64,000 nucleotides of DNA from Dehalococcoidia bacterium (GTDB lineage Bacteria > Chloroflexota > Dehalococcoidia > Tepidiformales > Tepidiformaceae), in assembly GCA_022824925.1 (NCBI GenBank), contig JAJDYW010000013.1, positions 1 through 64,000 on the forward strand, written 5' to 3'. The notes beneath the pieces are model-generated. The model was not told the origin of the DNA. It ran no database searches and was given only the letters and a program-made list of their open reading frames with translations. Position numbers and translations under genes: made by a program. Positions 48,008-59,011 of this stretch are shown here, piece after piece (the first letter of the stretch is position 1; each line of letters starts with the position of its first letter).

Positions 48008-50407
48008 CTATCCCGCGCGTCGGCGGCGGGTCGAGGTCCGGCGGCCCCGGCCGCGGCCCTTTGCCGCGCGAGCCTTCGCCTTCTCGGCGGCGGCTTCGCG
48101 CTCCTCGGCGGTGCGCACGGGGGCGAGCTTGCCCTCCTCGATGCTATTGCTCGTGTACGTGCAGTCGGGGTAGTTCCAGCAGCCGTAGAAGACGCGCCCG
48201 CGAGCGCGCTTGGCGACAAGCTGACCGGTGTCCGGCTCCTCGGGGCAGGCGACGCCGACGGGCTTCCCGGCACGGAAGTCGCAGTCCTTCGACTCACGCT
48301 TCACGCAGTCGAGGTACTCGCCGTAGGGGCCATGCTTGAGCTCGGTGGCGGAGCCGCAGCGGGGGCACTTCCAGTCGGTGGCCTGGGGCTCGGGGAGGGG
48401 CTGGGGATCGCCCTCCTCGGTGAGGGGCATGGCGTTCTTGCACTCGGGGTATCCGGAGCAGCCGAGGAACTTCCCGGTGCGGCTCCAGCGCACGACCATG
48501 TTCCGCTCGCCGCACTTCGAGCAGACGATGTCGGTTTCCTCGACCTGCTTGCGGGCGTCCTTCTTGGCGGTCTCGAGCGCGGTGTTGAAGGGCTCCCAGA
48601 AACCACGGACGACTTCGCCGTAATCGCGTTCACCGGAGGCGATCTCGTCCAGCTCCTCCTCCAGCTCGCTGGTGAAGGGCACTGCCACGTAGCGGTCCAT
48701 GTGCTGGACGAGCAGGTCGTTGACGGCGAAGCCCAGCTCCTGGGGCACGAGGGCGCGCCCCTCACGGACCACGTAGGCGCGACCGAGAACGGTCTGAACG
48801 ATGGAGGCGTACGTGCTGGGGCGGCCGATGCCCTCCTCCTCCAGGGCCTTCACGAGCGAGGCCTCGGTGAAGCGCGGCGGCGGCTCGGTGAAGTGCTGCT
48901 CGCCATCGACGGAGCGGCGCTCGAGGGCGTCGCCCTCGGCCAGCTCGGGGAGGGCGGCGACGGTCTCGGGGGCGTCGCCGTTGCGCGGGGCCGACGCGCG
49001 CTCCTCGGTGGCGTCGATGCCGAGGGCGGCGAGGTGGCCGGGGAAGATGAGACGCTGGGCGTTCGCGCGGAAACCGCCCCGCAGGTCGCCCGCCTCGCGC
49101 GCCTCGATGTCGACGGCGACGGTGGCGTAGCGGGCATCGGCGAGCTGGCTGGCCATGAAGCGCTGCCAGATGAGGGTGTAGGCGCGGAGCTGGTCGCGGT
49201 TGAGGACGCTGGTGAGCGTCTCGGGGGTGCGGTTGATGGAGGTGGGGCGGATGGCCTCGTGCGCCTCCTGGGCGCCGCGGGCGCGGGCGCGGTAGACGCG
49301 CTCCTTCTCGGGGACGTATTCGTCGCCCCAGCGGCCCGCCGCATAGCCGCGGGCCTCGCGACGGGCGACGGGGGAGATGCTGAGGGAATCGGTGCGCATG
49401 TAGGTGATGAGGCCGACGGGTCCCTGGCCGGGGATGTTCACGCCCTCGTAGAGCTGCTGGGCGAGGGCCATGGCGCGCTGGGCGCCGAGGCCGAGGCGGT
49501 TGTTCGCGGCCTGCTGGTAGCTGCTGGTGGTAAAGGGCGGGGCCGGGCGGCGCTTGCGCTCGCCCTTCTTCACGGACTTCACGGAGAAGTCGGAGCGGCG
49601 GAGGGAGTCGAGGAGGGCGTTGGCGGTCGCCTCATCGGGGAGGTCGCGCTTCTCGTCGAGCTTGCGGATGCCGGGAAGACGGTTGAGCTTCGCGCCGAAC
49701 TCCTCGCCGTCCTTCGCCACCCGGGCGTGGACGGTCCAGTACTCCTGGGGGGTGAAGGCCTCGATCTCGCGCTCGCGCTCGACGATGAGGCGGAGGGCGA
49801 CGCTCTGGACGCGGCCGGCGCTGGCGCTGCGGGCGACCTTGCCCTGCACGAACCAGCTGAGGGGGTAGCCGATGAGCCGGTCGAGGACGCGGCGGGTCTC
49901 CTGGGCCTCGATGAGCTCGCGGTTCAGCTCGCCCGGATGCTGGAAGGCGGCCTCGATGGCGGGCTTCGTAATCTCGTGGAAGACGACGCGCTGGGTCTTC
50001 TCCGCGGGGATCTTCGCGGCCTCGAGGATGTGCCAGGAGATGGCCTCGCCCTCGCGATCGGGGTCGGTGGAGAGGAACACGTGCTCGGCCTTGCCGGCAG
50101 CGTCTTTGATCTGCTTGACGACGTCGCGCTTGTCCTTGAGAACCTCGTACCTGGGCTCGAAGGAGCCGCCCTTCACGTCAACGCCGTAGCCGTAGCTGGG
50201 CAGGTCGCGGACGTGACCGACGGAAGCGATGACGCGGTACTCGTCGCCGAGGATGCCCTCGATCGTGCGGGCCTTGGCGGGGGACTCGACGATTACGAGA
50301 TCCTTGCCGCCGCGGGCGCGCGCCGACTTCGCGGCCCCGTTGGAGGCGCCGCGCTTCGCGGTCGTTTTGCCGCGGCTGGTGGAGGCGGATGCTGCTCGTT
50401 TCGGCAT
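48008..50407 (-). CDS. topA: DNA topoisomerase I
   Basis: This 799-aa type IA topoisomerase relaxes negative supercoils. It has a basic N-terminal extension of about 35 residues before the TOPRIM domain (DLVIVESPAKARTIEGIL, then STDPDREGEAISWH). The active Tyr lies in GLITYMRTDS. C-terminal zinc fingers are seen: CSKCGERNMVVRWSRTGKFLGCSGYPEC, CPRCGSATELKHGPYGEYLDC, and CPEEPDTGQLVAKRARGRVFYGCWNYPDC. An Arg-rich tail follows. Length and domain order match bacterial TopA, with the basic N terminus an addition. It is upstream of xerC with a 42-bp gap. Confidence 0.97.
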   Translation of the reverse strand: MPKRAASASTSRGKTTAKRGASNGAAKSARARGGKDLVIVESPAKARTIEGILGDEYRVIASVGHVRDLPSYGYGVDVKGGSFEPRYEVLKDKRDVVKQIKDAAGKAEHVFLSTDPDREGEAISWHILEAAKIPAEKTQRVVFHEITKPAIEAAFQHPGELNRELIEAQETRRVLDRLIGYPLSWFVQGKVARSASAGRVQSVALRLIVEREREIEAFTPQEYWTVHARVAKDGEEFGAKLNRLPGIRKLDEKRDLPDEATANALLDSLRRSDFSVKSVKKGERKRRPAPPFTTSSYQQAANNRLGLGAQRAMALAQQLYEGVNIPGQGPVGLITYMRTDSLSISPVARREARGYAAGRWGDEYVPEKERVYRARARGAQEAHEAIRPTSINRTPETLTSVLNRDQLRAYTLIWQRFMASQLADARYATVAVDIEAREAGDLRGGFRANAQRLIFPGHLAALGIDATEERASAPRNGDAPETVAALPELAEGDALERRSVDGEQHFTEPPPRFTEASLVKALEEEGIGRPSTYASIVQTVLGRAYVVREGRALVPQELGFAVNDLLVQHMDRYVAVPFTSELEEELDEIASGERDYGEVVRGFWEPFNTALETAKKDARKQVEETDIVCSKCGERNMVVRWSRTGKFLGCSGYPECKNAMPLTEEGDPQPLPEPQATDWKCPRCGSATELKHGPYGEYLDCVKRESKDCDFRAGKPVGVACPEEPDTGQLVAKRARGRVFYGCWNYPDCTYTSNSIEEGKLAPVRTAEEREAAAEKAKARAAKGRGRGRRTSTRRRRAG

Positions 50408-50491
50408 TCGTTCCGTTTCCGGCGACAGGCCCCGCAGGGCGTCGTCGGTTCCCGAGCGTAGAAGGGAGGACGCGAGTTTGTCGAGCCGGGG

Positions 50492-53274
<2,783 letters not shown>

Positions 53275-53279
53275 GGCGG

Positions 53280-54455
53280 TCAGCCGGAGGGGGCGCGCGG
53301 GCCGAGGGTGCGGAGGTAGGCCTCCACCCCGGCGCGCATCTCGGCGAGGCTGTCGCCGCCGAACTTCTCGAGCCAGGCGTCGGCGAGGACGATGGCCACC
53401 ATCGCCTCGGCGACGACGCCGGCGGCGGGCACGACGCAGACGTCGCTGCGCTCGTAGTGGGCCAGCACCTCCTCGCCGGTGTCGAGGTCGACGGAGGGGA
53501 GGGGGTGGGCAAGGGTGGGAATGGGCTTGACGGCGGCGCGCACGATGATGTCCTCGCCGGTTGTGATTCCACCCTCGATGCCGCCGTGGTTGTTGGTGCC
53601 GTGCCGCCAGGGCCGTTCGCCCCAGTCGTCGGCGGGGAGGATGACGTCGTGGGTCTTCGATCCGCGCTGCTCGGTGGCGTCGAAGCCCAGGCCGAGGCCG
53701 ACGCCCTTGAAGGCGTTGATGCTGCAGATGGCCTGGGCGATGCGCCCATCGAGCTTGCGGTCCCAGTGGACGTAGGAGCCGAGACCGAGGGGCACGCCGG
53801 AGACGCGCACCTCGACCTGCCCGCCGAGGGTGTCGCCGTCGCCCTTGGCGGCGTCGATGGCGGCGACCATCCGCTCGGAGGCGGCGGGGTCGCCGCAGCG
53901 CACGGGGTCGCCCTCGACGGCCTCCCAGTCGACCTCTTCGCCCACCTTCGAACGCACGCCGCCGATGGCGAGCGTGTGGCTGTGGAAGGCGATGCCGAAC
54001 TCGTCGAGGAGGCGCTTGGCGACCCCCGCGACGGCGACGCGGGCGGCGGTCTCGCGGGCGCTGGCGCGCTCGAGGACGTTGCGCACGTCGTCGAAGCCGT
54101 ACTTGATGGCGCCGGGGAGGTCGGCGTGGCCGGGGCGGAGGCGGGTGACGCGCTCGATCTCGGCGTCGACGGGCTCGACGGCCATCTTCTCGGTCCAGTT
54201 CACCCAGTCGCGGTTGACGACCCAGAGGGCGACGGGGGAGCCGAGGGTGAGCCCGTGGCGAACGCCGGCGGTGATCTCGGCGCGGTCCTTCTCGATCTTC
54301 ATGCGGCCGCCACGGCCGTAGCCGCCCTGGCGGCGGGTCATGTCGCGGGCGATGTCGTCCTCGGTGAGGGGCAGGCCGGCGGGGAGGCCTTCGATGACCG
54401 CAGTCAGGCCCTTGCCGTGGCTCTCGCCGGAGGTGAGGAAGCGGAAGTGACCCAT
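53280..54455 (-). CDS. aroC: Chorismate synthase
   Basis: This 391-aa FMN-dependent lyase makes chorismate from EPSP, the last shikimate step. Signatures are FLTSGESHGKGLTAVIEGLPAGLPL at residues 6-30, RRQGGYGRGGRMKIEKD, RPGHADLPGAIKYGFDD near 110, NNHGGIEGGITTGEDIIVRAAVKPIPT near 300 and CVVPAAGVVAEAMVAIVLADAWLEKFGGDS near 345. ATG at 54455 shares one base with the stop of the small membrane protein gene (TGATG). Confidence 0.97.
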   Translation of the reverse strand: MGHFRFLTSGESHGKGLTAVIEGLPAGLPLTEDDIARDMTRRQGGYGRGGRMKIEKDRAEITAGVRHGLTLGSPVALWVVNRDWVNWTEKMAVEPVDAEIERVTRLRPGHADLPGAIKYGFDDVRNVLERASARETAARVAVAGVAKRLLDEFGIAFHSHTLAIGGVRSKVGEEVDWEAVEGDPVRCGDPAASERMVAAIDAAKGDGDTLGGQVEVRVSGVPLGLGSYVHWDRKLDGRIAQAICSINAFKGVGLGLGFDATEQRGSKTHDVILPADDWGERPWRHGTNNHGGIEGGITTGEDIIVRAAVKPIPTLAHPLPSVDLDTGEEVLAHYERSDVCVVPAAGVVAEAMVAIVLADAWLEKFGGDSLAEMRAGVEAYLRTLGPRAPSG

Positions 54456-55087
54456 CAGGAATCCTGCCGAACATCGCCCGGGGCGGGTATGGGGGGAAGG
54501 TCGATGGGGGCGGCGCGACCGCCTTCGTTGGCCGCCCAGGCGGTCTCGAAGCGCGCGAGGATGTCCGCCGGGGCGAACTCGTCCCAGTCGATGCCGTCGG
54601 CGTCGGGGCGGTGGGCGGTGGTGGTCAGGATCGGTTTCTGCAAGGCGGCCCCGCCGTCCGCAGTGAAGGTGGAGTACACGTCCACGCGAACGCTCCCGAG
54701 GCTGAGGTTGGGAACATCGTACAGCATCATCTCCACGAGCCTGGCGGCGAGGGCGATGGCCTCGTCGAGGGCGGAGGAGACCTGCTCGCGGCGGCCCTCG
54801 ACCGTGCGGAACTCGCCCTCGGCCGAGGACTGCACCACGGCGAGGTCGGCGGTGGCAACGGCGAGCTCGGCGCGCTGGACGCCCGCCCAGAGGCTGGCGG
54901 GGACGTCGCGGGGCGGGCGAGCGCGGCGCCACGAGGCCATCGCCTCGAGGATGAGGGCCTCGACGATCTCGTGATCGCCCGAGGCGACGCGGCGGCGCCA
55001 GCTGCGGTGCTGGAACATCTCGGTCGAGATGATCCAGCCGACGAAGAGAAAGAACGCGAGCCCGAGGACGACCCCGACGACGATCAT
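54455..55087 (-). CDS. Membrane-anchored hypothetical protein in aro cluster
   Basis: This 210-aa protein starts with one transmembrane segment (MIVVGVVLGLAFFLFVGWII), followed by a soluble helical part containing a regular Glu/Ala/Arg-rich stretch up to about residue 125. A mixed strand region follows (LSLGSVRVDVYSTF), then a Pro-rich acidic tail. I do not recognise the family. It lies between aroE (overlap ATGA-type, 4 bp) and aroC (1-bp overlap), so it is firmly inside the shikimate operon. It may be a lineage-specific accessory protein. Confidence 0.75.
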   Translation of the reverse strand: MIVVGVVLGLAFFLFVGWIISTEMFQHRSWRRRVASGDHEIVEALILEAMASWRRARPPRDVPASLWAGVQRAELAVATADLAVVQSSAEGEFRTVEGRREQVSSALDEAIALAARLVEMMLYDVPNLSLGSVRVDVYSTFTADGGAALQKPILTTTAHRPDADGIDWDEFAPADILARFETAWAANEGGRAAPIDLPPIPAPGDVRQDS

Positions 55088-55905
55088 GGGGCTTCGCGGG
55101 TGAGGGCGGCACGAGCGGCCTCGCGCATGACCTCGAGGGGGGCGGGGCGGCCGGTCCAGAGCTCGAAGGCGAGGGCGCCCTGGTGGATAAGCATGGGCAG
55201 GCCGCCGAGGACGGGCAGGCCGGAGGCGCTGGCGGCACGCAGGAGGGGCGTCTCCTCGGGGGCGTAGACGATGTCGACGACGAGGGTGGCGGGGTCGGCG
55301 GCGGCAGGGTCGCAGGGGAGGGCGTCCTCGGCGCCGGAGCCGTGCATGCCGGCGGAGGTGCAGTTCACCACGCAGTCGTAGGGCGCGGGGGGCGCATCGA
55401 AGGGCACGGCGGTGGCGCCGGCGGCCTCCGCGAGCGCCTCCGCGCGGGCGGCGGTGCGGTTCGCAATGGCGACAGTGGCGCCTTCATGGCGGAGGGCGAA
55501 GGCGATCCCGCGGGCGGCGCCCCCGGCGCCCACGAGCAGCACGCGCCGGCCGGCGGGATCGAAGGCGGCCTCGCGGAGGGAGGCGACGAAGCCGCCGCCA
55601 TCGGTGTTGTGGCCGGTGAGGCGGCCGGCATCGTTCACGATGGTGTTCACCGCGCCGATCTCCGCCGCGAGGGGGGCGACCTCGTCGAGGAGGGGAAGGA
55701 CGGCCTGCTTGTGGGGGATGGTCACGTTCGCCCCGAGGCAGTCCGCCGCGCGGAGGGCATCGAGCCGGGCGGGGAGGGCGTCGAGGGGGGTCTCCCAGCG
55801 CTCGTAGGTGGCATCGATGCCGGCGGCGCGGAGGGCGGCGCCCTGGATGGCAGGCGAGAGCGAGTGGGCGACGGGAGAGCCGATGATGCCGAGGCGCGCG
55901 CTCAC
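55084..55905 (-). CDS. aroE: Shikimate dehydrogenase
   Basis: This 273-aa NADP-dependent enzyme reduces 3-dehydroshikimate. The substrate domain carries GSPVAHSLSPAIQGAAL near residues 9-25 and the catalytic Lys in GANVTIPHKQAVLPLLDE near 62-79, and the Asp lies in GHNTDGGGF near 100. The NADP turn LLVGAGGAARGIAFAL lies near 125. GGLPMLIHQGALAFELWTG near 240 is the usual C-terminal signature. GTG at 55905 overlaps the mltG stop (GTGA). It is about the usual length. Confidence 0.95.
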   Translation of the reverse strand: MSARLGIIGSPVAHSLSPAIQGAALRAAGIDATYERWETPLDALPARLDALRAADCLGANVTIPHKQAVLPLLDEVAPLAAEIGAVNTIVNDAGRLTGHNTDGGGFVASLREAAFDPAGRRVLLVGAGGAARGIAFALRHEGATVAIANRTAARAEALAEAAGATAVPFDAPPAPYDCVVNCTSAGMHGSGAEDALPCDPAAADPATLVVDIVYAPEETPLLRAASASGLPVLGGLPMLIHQGALAFELWTGRPAPLEVMREAARAALTREAP

Positions 55906-57020
55906 CGGTCCAGCTTCTCGCAGCTGTTGGGGTTGTCGTGCTCGGCGAAGGTGACGGCGAAGCAGTGGGAGCCGTCGTCCGCGCGGGCATCCCTGACGTA
56001 GTAGTAGTAGTCCGTGTCCTCGGCGAAGACGACGGCCTCGATGGCGGCGAGGCCGGGGCCGGCAATGGGCCCCGGGGGGAGGCCCGGGTAGCGGCGGGTG
56101 TTGTAGGGCGAGTCGATGTCGAGATCGGCAAGCGTGATCTCGTCGCCCGGCTTCCACCAGCCGTACTCGTCGACGCTGGTGGCGTCGGCGGAAGCAATGG
56201 CGTACTGCACGGTGGCGTCGACCCCGAGGCGGTCGAAGGCGGCGATGCGGTTGAGGAAGACGCCGGCGACGACGGCCCGCTCGCGGGGGATGGAGACTTC
56301 GCGTTCGACGAGGGAGGCGAGGGTGAGCACCTCGTGGGGGGTGAGGCCGCGCTGGGTGGCGGCCTCGCGCAGGTCGGCGGAGAAGCGCAGGTGCATCGTC
56401 TCGGCCATGAGGGCGATGAGCTCGGCCGCGGTGGAGCCCAGGGGCACGATGTAGGTATCGGGGAAGAGGTAGCCTTCGGGGCCAACGCCCTCGGGGAGGC
56501 CCACGGCAAGGGAGATGGGGAGCTCAACCTCGCGGGCGGCGGCGATGAACTCGCCGGCAGGGCCGAAGCCGGCCTGCTGGGCAATCTCGGCCATCTCCTC
56601 GATGCGCAGACCCTCGGGGAAGGTCACGGTGACGGTGGGAACGACGGTGCCGACGGTCAGGTCGTTGAGGATGGAGAGGGTGGAGGCCTCCGGCGAGACG
56701 GTGTAGACCCCCGAGCCGAGCCGGTTCTGGAGGCCGAGGAGGGAGGCCAGCACCCTGAACTGGGTGGCGGAGCGGATGACGCCGAGGGCCTCGAGCTGGT
56801 CGCCGACCTCGTCGGCGCTGGTGCCCTCGGCGAGGATGTAGCGCTGCGGAGCGACGGCATCGGAGGGGGTGGGGGAGGGGAGGATTTCGCCATCGAGGGC
56901 GTCGCGGGGGGTGCCGGCGATGAGCGCGCCTCCGACGATGACGGCGGCGATGACGACGCCGAATCCAACCCCCATGAGGAGGGACCGACCGCTGACCAGC
57001 CAGCGCAGCAGCGGGATCAT
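55902..57020 (-). CDS. mltG: Endolytic murein transglycosylase MltG
   Basis: This 372-aa inner-membrane enzyme cuts nascent peptidoglycan strands and so sets glycan length. It has a single N-terminal membrane segment (about residues 14-36), a LysM-like subdomain (ILAEGTSADEVGDQLEALGVI near 65) and a YceG catalytic domain. In that domain LTLASLVEREVSIPRERAVVAGVFLNR near 260-286 holds the active Glu. LGVDATVQYA, SPYNTRRYPGLPPGPIAGPG and YYYYVRDARADDGSHCFAVTFAEH complete the signature. ATG at 57020 overlaps the ruvX stop (ATGA), the common mltG-ruvX order. Confidence 0.95.
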   Translation of the reverse strand: MIPLLRWLVSGRSLLMGVGFGVVIAAVIVGGALIAGTPRDALDGEILPSPTPSDAVAPQRYILAEGTSADEVGDQLEALGVIRSATQFRVLASLLGLQNRLGSGVYTVSPEASTLSILNDLTVGTVVPTVTVTFPEGLRIEEMAEIAQQAGFGPAGEFIAAAREVELPISLAVGLPEGVGPEGYLFPDTYIVPLGSTAAELIALMAETMHLRFSADLREAATQRGLTPHEVLTLASLVEREVSIPRERAVVAGVFLNRIAAFDRLGVDATVQYAIASADATSVDEYGWWKPGDEITLADLDIDSPYNTRRYPGLPPGPIAGPGLAAIEAVVFAEDTDYYYYVRDARADDGSHCFAVTFAEHDNPNSCEKLDR

Positions 57021-57433
57021 GGGGCAGCGTCCGCGCGGGAATCGAGGACGGCCTGGAGGAGGAGGGCGGCGGCGGCGGAGTCGAGGGCGCCATCGCGGCG
57101 GCGGCCGGAGGGGACGTAGCGGGCCGCCTCCACGCTGGAGAGCCGCTCGTCCCACGTCGTCACGGGCACGTCGAGGCGTTCGCGGAGGCGTTCGATGAAG
57201 GCGCGCGTCGCCTCCGTCTGGGCTGAGTCGTGGCCGGCGAGGGTCCGGGGCAGGCCGACGATGACCTCGGCGACGGCTTCGGCTGTGACGAGCGCAGGGA
57301 CGGCCTCGAGGAGGGCGCGGGTTCCACCCCTGATGGCGGGGCGAGGGTGGGCGTAGAGGCCGATCTCGTCGCTCACGGCCACGCCGGTGCGGCGGGATCC
57401 GAAATCAAGGGCCATCAGGCGAGTCGGAGGCAT
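57017..57433 (-). CDS. ruvX: Holliday junction resolvase RuvX/YqgF
   Basis: This 138-aa RNase H-fold nuclease, also implicated in pre-16S rRNA maturation, starts MPPTRLMALDFGSRRTGVAVSDE with the first catalytic Asp. VIVGLPRTLAGHDSAQTEATRAFIERL is the central block near residues 57-82, and WDERLSSVEAARYV the acidic segment near 95. ALDSAAAALLLQAVLD closes the site. I chose ATG at 57433 over 57415 by length and N-terminal pattern; it overlaps the upstream baseplate-J-like gene by about 29 bp. It is adjacent to mltG. Confidence 0.93.
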   Translation of the reverse strand: MPPTRLMALDFGSRRTGVAVSDEIGLYAHPRPAIRGGTRALLEAVPALVTAEAVAEVIVGLPRTLAGHDSAQTEATRAFIERLRERLDVPVTTWDERLSSVEAARYVPSGRRRDGALDSAAAALLLQAVLDSRADAAP

Positions 57434-59006
57434 CGTCGTCGGACTCGGGTTCGGGGGGTTCGAAGGCGCGGCTTCGGAACTCGACGTCGAGGCGGAACCC
57501 GAAGCGGGGGAGCCGCGGCGCCCAGCCCGGGGTGAGGTCGATCTCGACATCGTCAAGAGCATAGCGCGTCGCGAGCTCAGCGACTGCCGCCTCGTCGCTG
57601 CGTCCGCCGACGGCGTCCTCGATCTCGGCGGGCGAGGGACTCCGCGGGAATTCACCGGTCACGCGAAGCTCGGAGGTGTAGGACCCGTCGGGGTGGTCGA
57701 TCTCGCGCTGCCCCGTCTCGGAGGCGAGGGCTGTGCCGGGGACGAGCTCGCCGGCGCCCTCGGGGGCGGTGAGCAGGGCGCGCGCGAGGGCCTCGAGCAC
57801 GCCGGGCTCGATGGCGAGCGCCTCGATGGTCGTGCTCACCTCGATGAAGAGAACCTCGGCGGCCTCGCCGAGCTGGGCGCTGGGTTCGCCAAGCTCGACG
57901 GTGACGACGGCGCTGCGGGCGATGACCCCGTAGCCGGGGAGCGCCTCCGCGAGCAGGGTGGCCGGAGGGGAACCCGCCTCGACATCATCCGCGAGGGCCT
58001 CGAGGGCGCGGACGTCGGCACGGGCGACGGCGCGGCGGGGCTCGTCGGCTCCACCGGCTGCGGCGTCGGGGTTGGTGGCGGTGAGGACGGCGAGGTCGGT
58101 GCTGCGCCACTGCGTGATGGAGCCGGCGGGGACGTTGCCCTGGGAGCCGGGGGCGCGGGCGGTTACGGGAGCGAAGGCGTCGCCCCCGGCGGGAACGGTC
58201 AGCGGGATGTCCACTTCGAAGGCGACGAAGTCGGGCACGGCGAAGACGATGGCGCCGGCGGGGACGTCGATGCTGGCATCAGTCGGGTTGGAGAGGCGGA
58301 GCGTGGCGGTGGCGGGGGCCACGCCCTGCACGACCTCGCCGGTGGTGGGGACGGCTAGGAGGACCCGGCGCTCAACGGCGACGACGGTGGCGGGCACGAG
58401 GCGGCGTGCGAGGTCGAGCTCGTCGACGCGGTCGGAGGCGCGCACGACGGTCAGCGTCCCGACGGTCTCGGTCGGGGGATAGACGCGCACGGTGGCGGAG
58501 GGGCCGGCGGTGAACAGCACGGCGGCCACGGCAAGCACGAAGAGGAGGAGGGCGATGTACTGCGCGTAGCGGCCCAGCGGCGGCACGAGCAGGGTGGTGA
58601 AGCCGAGCGGCACGACGACCTTCCCGCCGGAGTCCCAGCGGACACGGCGGGAGCTCCAGGAGACGGGCACGCCCTCGGCACGGGCACGGCGGGCGAGGAT
58701 GCTGGAGCGCGTAGCGACGGCGAAGATGCGGCCCGACGCCTGTACGTGGCGGGCGACGCGGCGCATGCCCAGCTCCTCGGCCATGGCGCGGTTGCCGCTG
58801 GGGGCGTGGAGGACGACGGACATGGACGGGGCGGCGTCGATGCGGCCGCAGATGCCGTCGATGGGCTCGCGGCGGCCGATGGGGACGACCGACGCGAGCG
58901 TCTCCTCCCACGCCGGGTCGTCCGGCTCCGCGGGAGGCGGGGGCGGCGCTTCCGGAGGAGCGGGCGGCCGGGGGTCGGGGGCGCCGGGCTCGGGCGAGTC
59001 GGCCAT
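57405..59006 (-). CDS. Baseplate J/gp47-like membrane protein
   Basis: This 533-aa protein opens with an acidic Pro-rich N terminus (about 40 residues). A region with an apparent Rossmann-like start follows, then a single membrane span RYAQYIALLLFVLAVAAVLFTAGPSA near residues 144-169. The extracytoplasmic part is strand-rich and resembles baseplate J/gp47 domains (ATATLRLSNPTDASIDVPAGAIVF near 235, ARAPGSQGNVPAGSI near 290). I know similar proteins encoded near alaS-ruvX in Chloroflexota genomes but not their function. It may be a surface assembly or a remnant of a contractile injection system. It is 5 bp upstream of alaS's end. Confidence 0.6.
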   Translation of the reverse strand: MADSPEPGAPDPRPPAPPEAPPPPPAEPDDPAWEETLASVVPIGRREPIDGICGRIDAAPSMSVVLHAPSGNRAMAEELGMRRVARHVQASGRIFAVATRSSILARRARAEGVPVSWSSRRVRWDSGGKVVVPLGFTTLLVPPLGRYAQYIALLLFVLAVAAVLFTAGPSATVRVYPPTETVGTLTVVRASDRVDELDLARRLVPATVVAVERRVLLAVPTTGEVVQGVAPATATLRLSNPTDASIDVPAGAIVFAVPDFVAFEVDIPLTVPAGGDAFAPVTARAPGSQGNVPAGSITQWRSTDLAVLTATNPDAAAGGADEPRRAVARADVRALEALADDVEAGSPPATLLAEALPGYGVIARSAVVTVELGEPSAQLGEAAEVLFIEVSTTIEALAIEPGVLEALARALLTAPEGAGELVPGTALASETGQREIDHPDGSYTSELRVTGEFPRSPSPAEIEDAVGGRSDEAAVAELATRYALDDVEIDLTPGWAPRLPRFGFRLDVEFRSRAFEPPEPESDDDASDSPDGP

Positions 59007-59011
59007 GGCGG

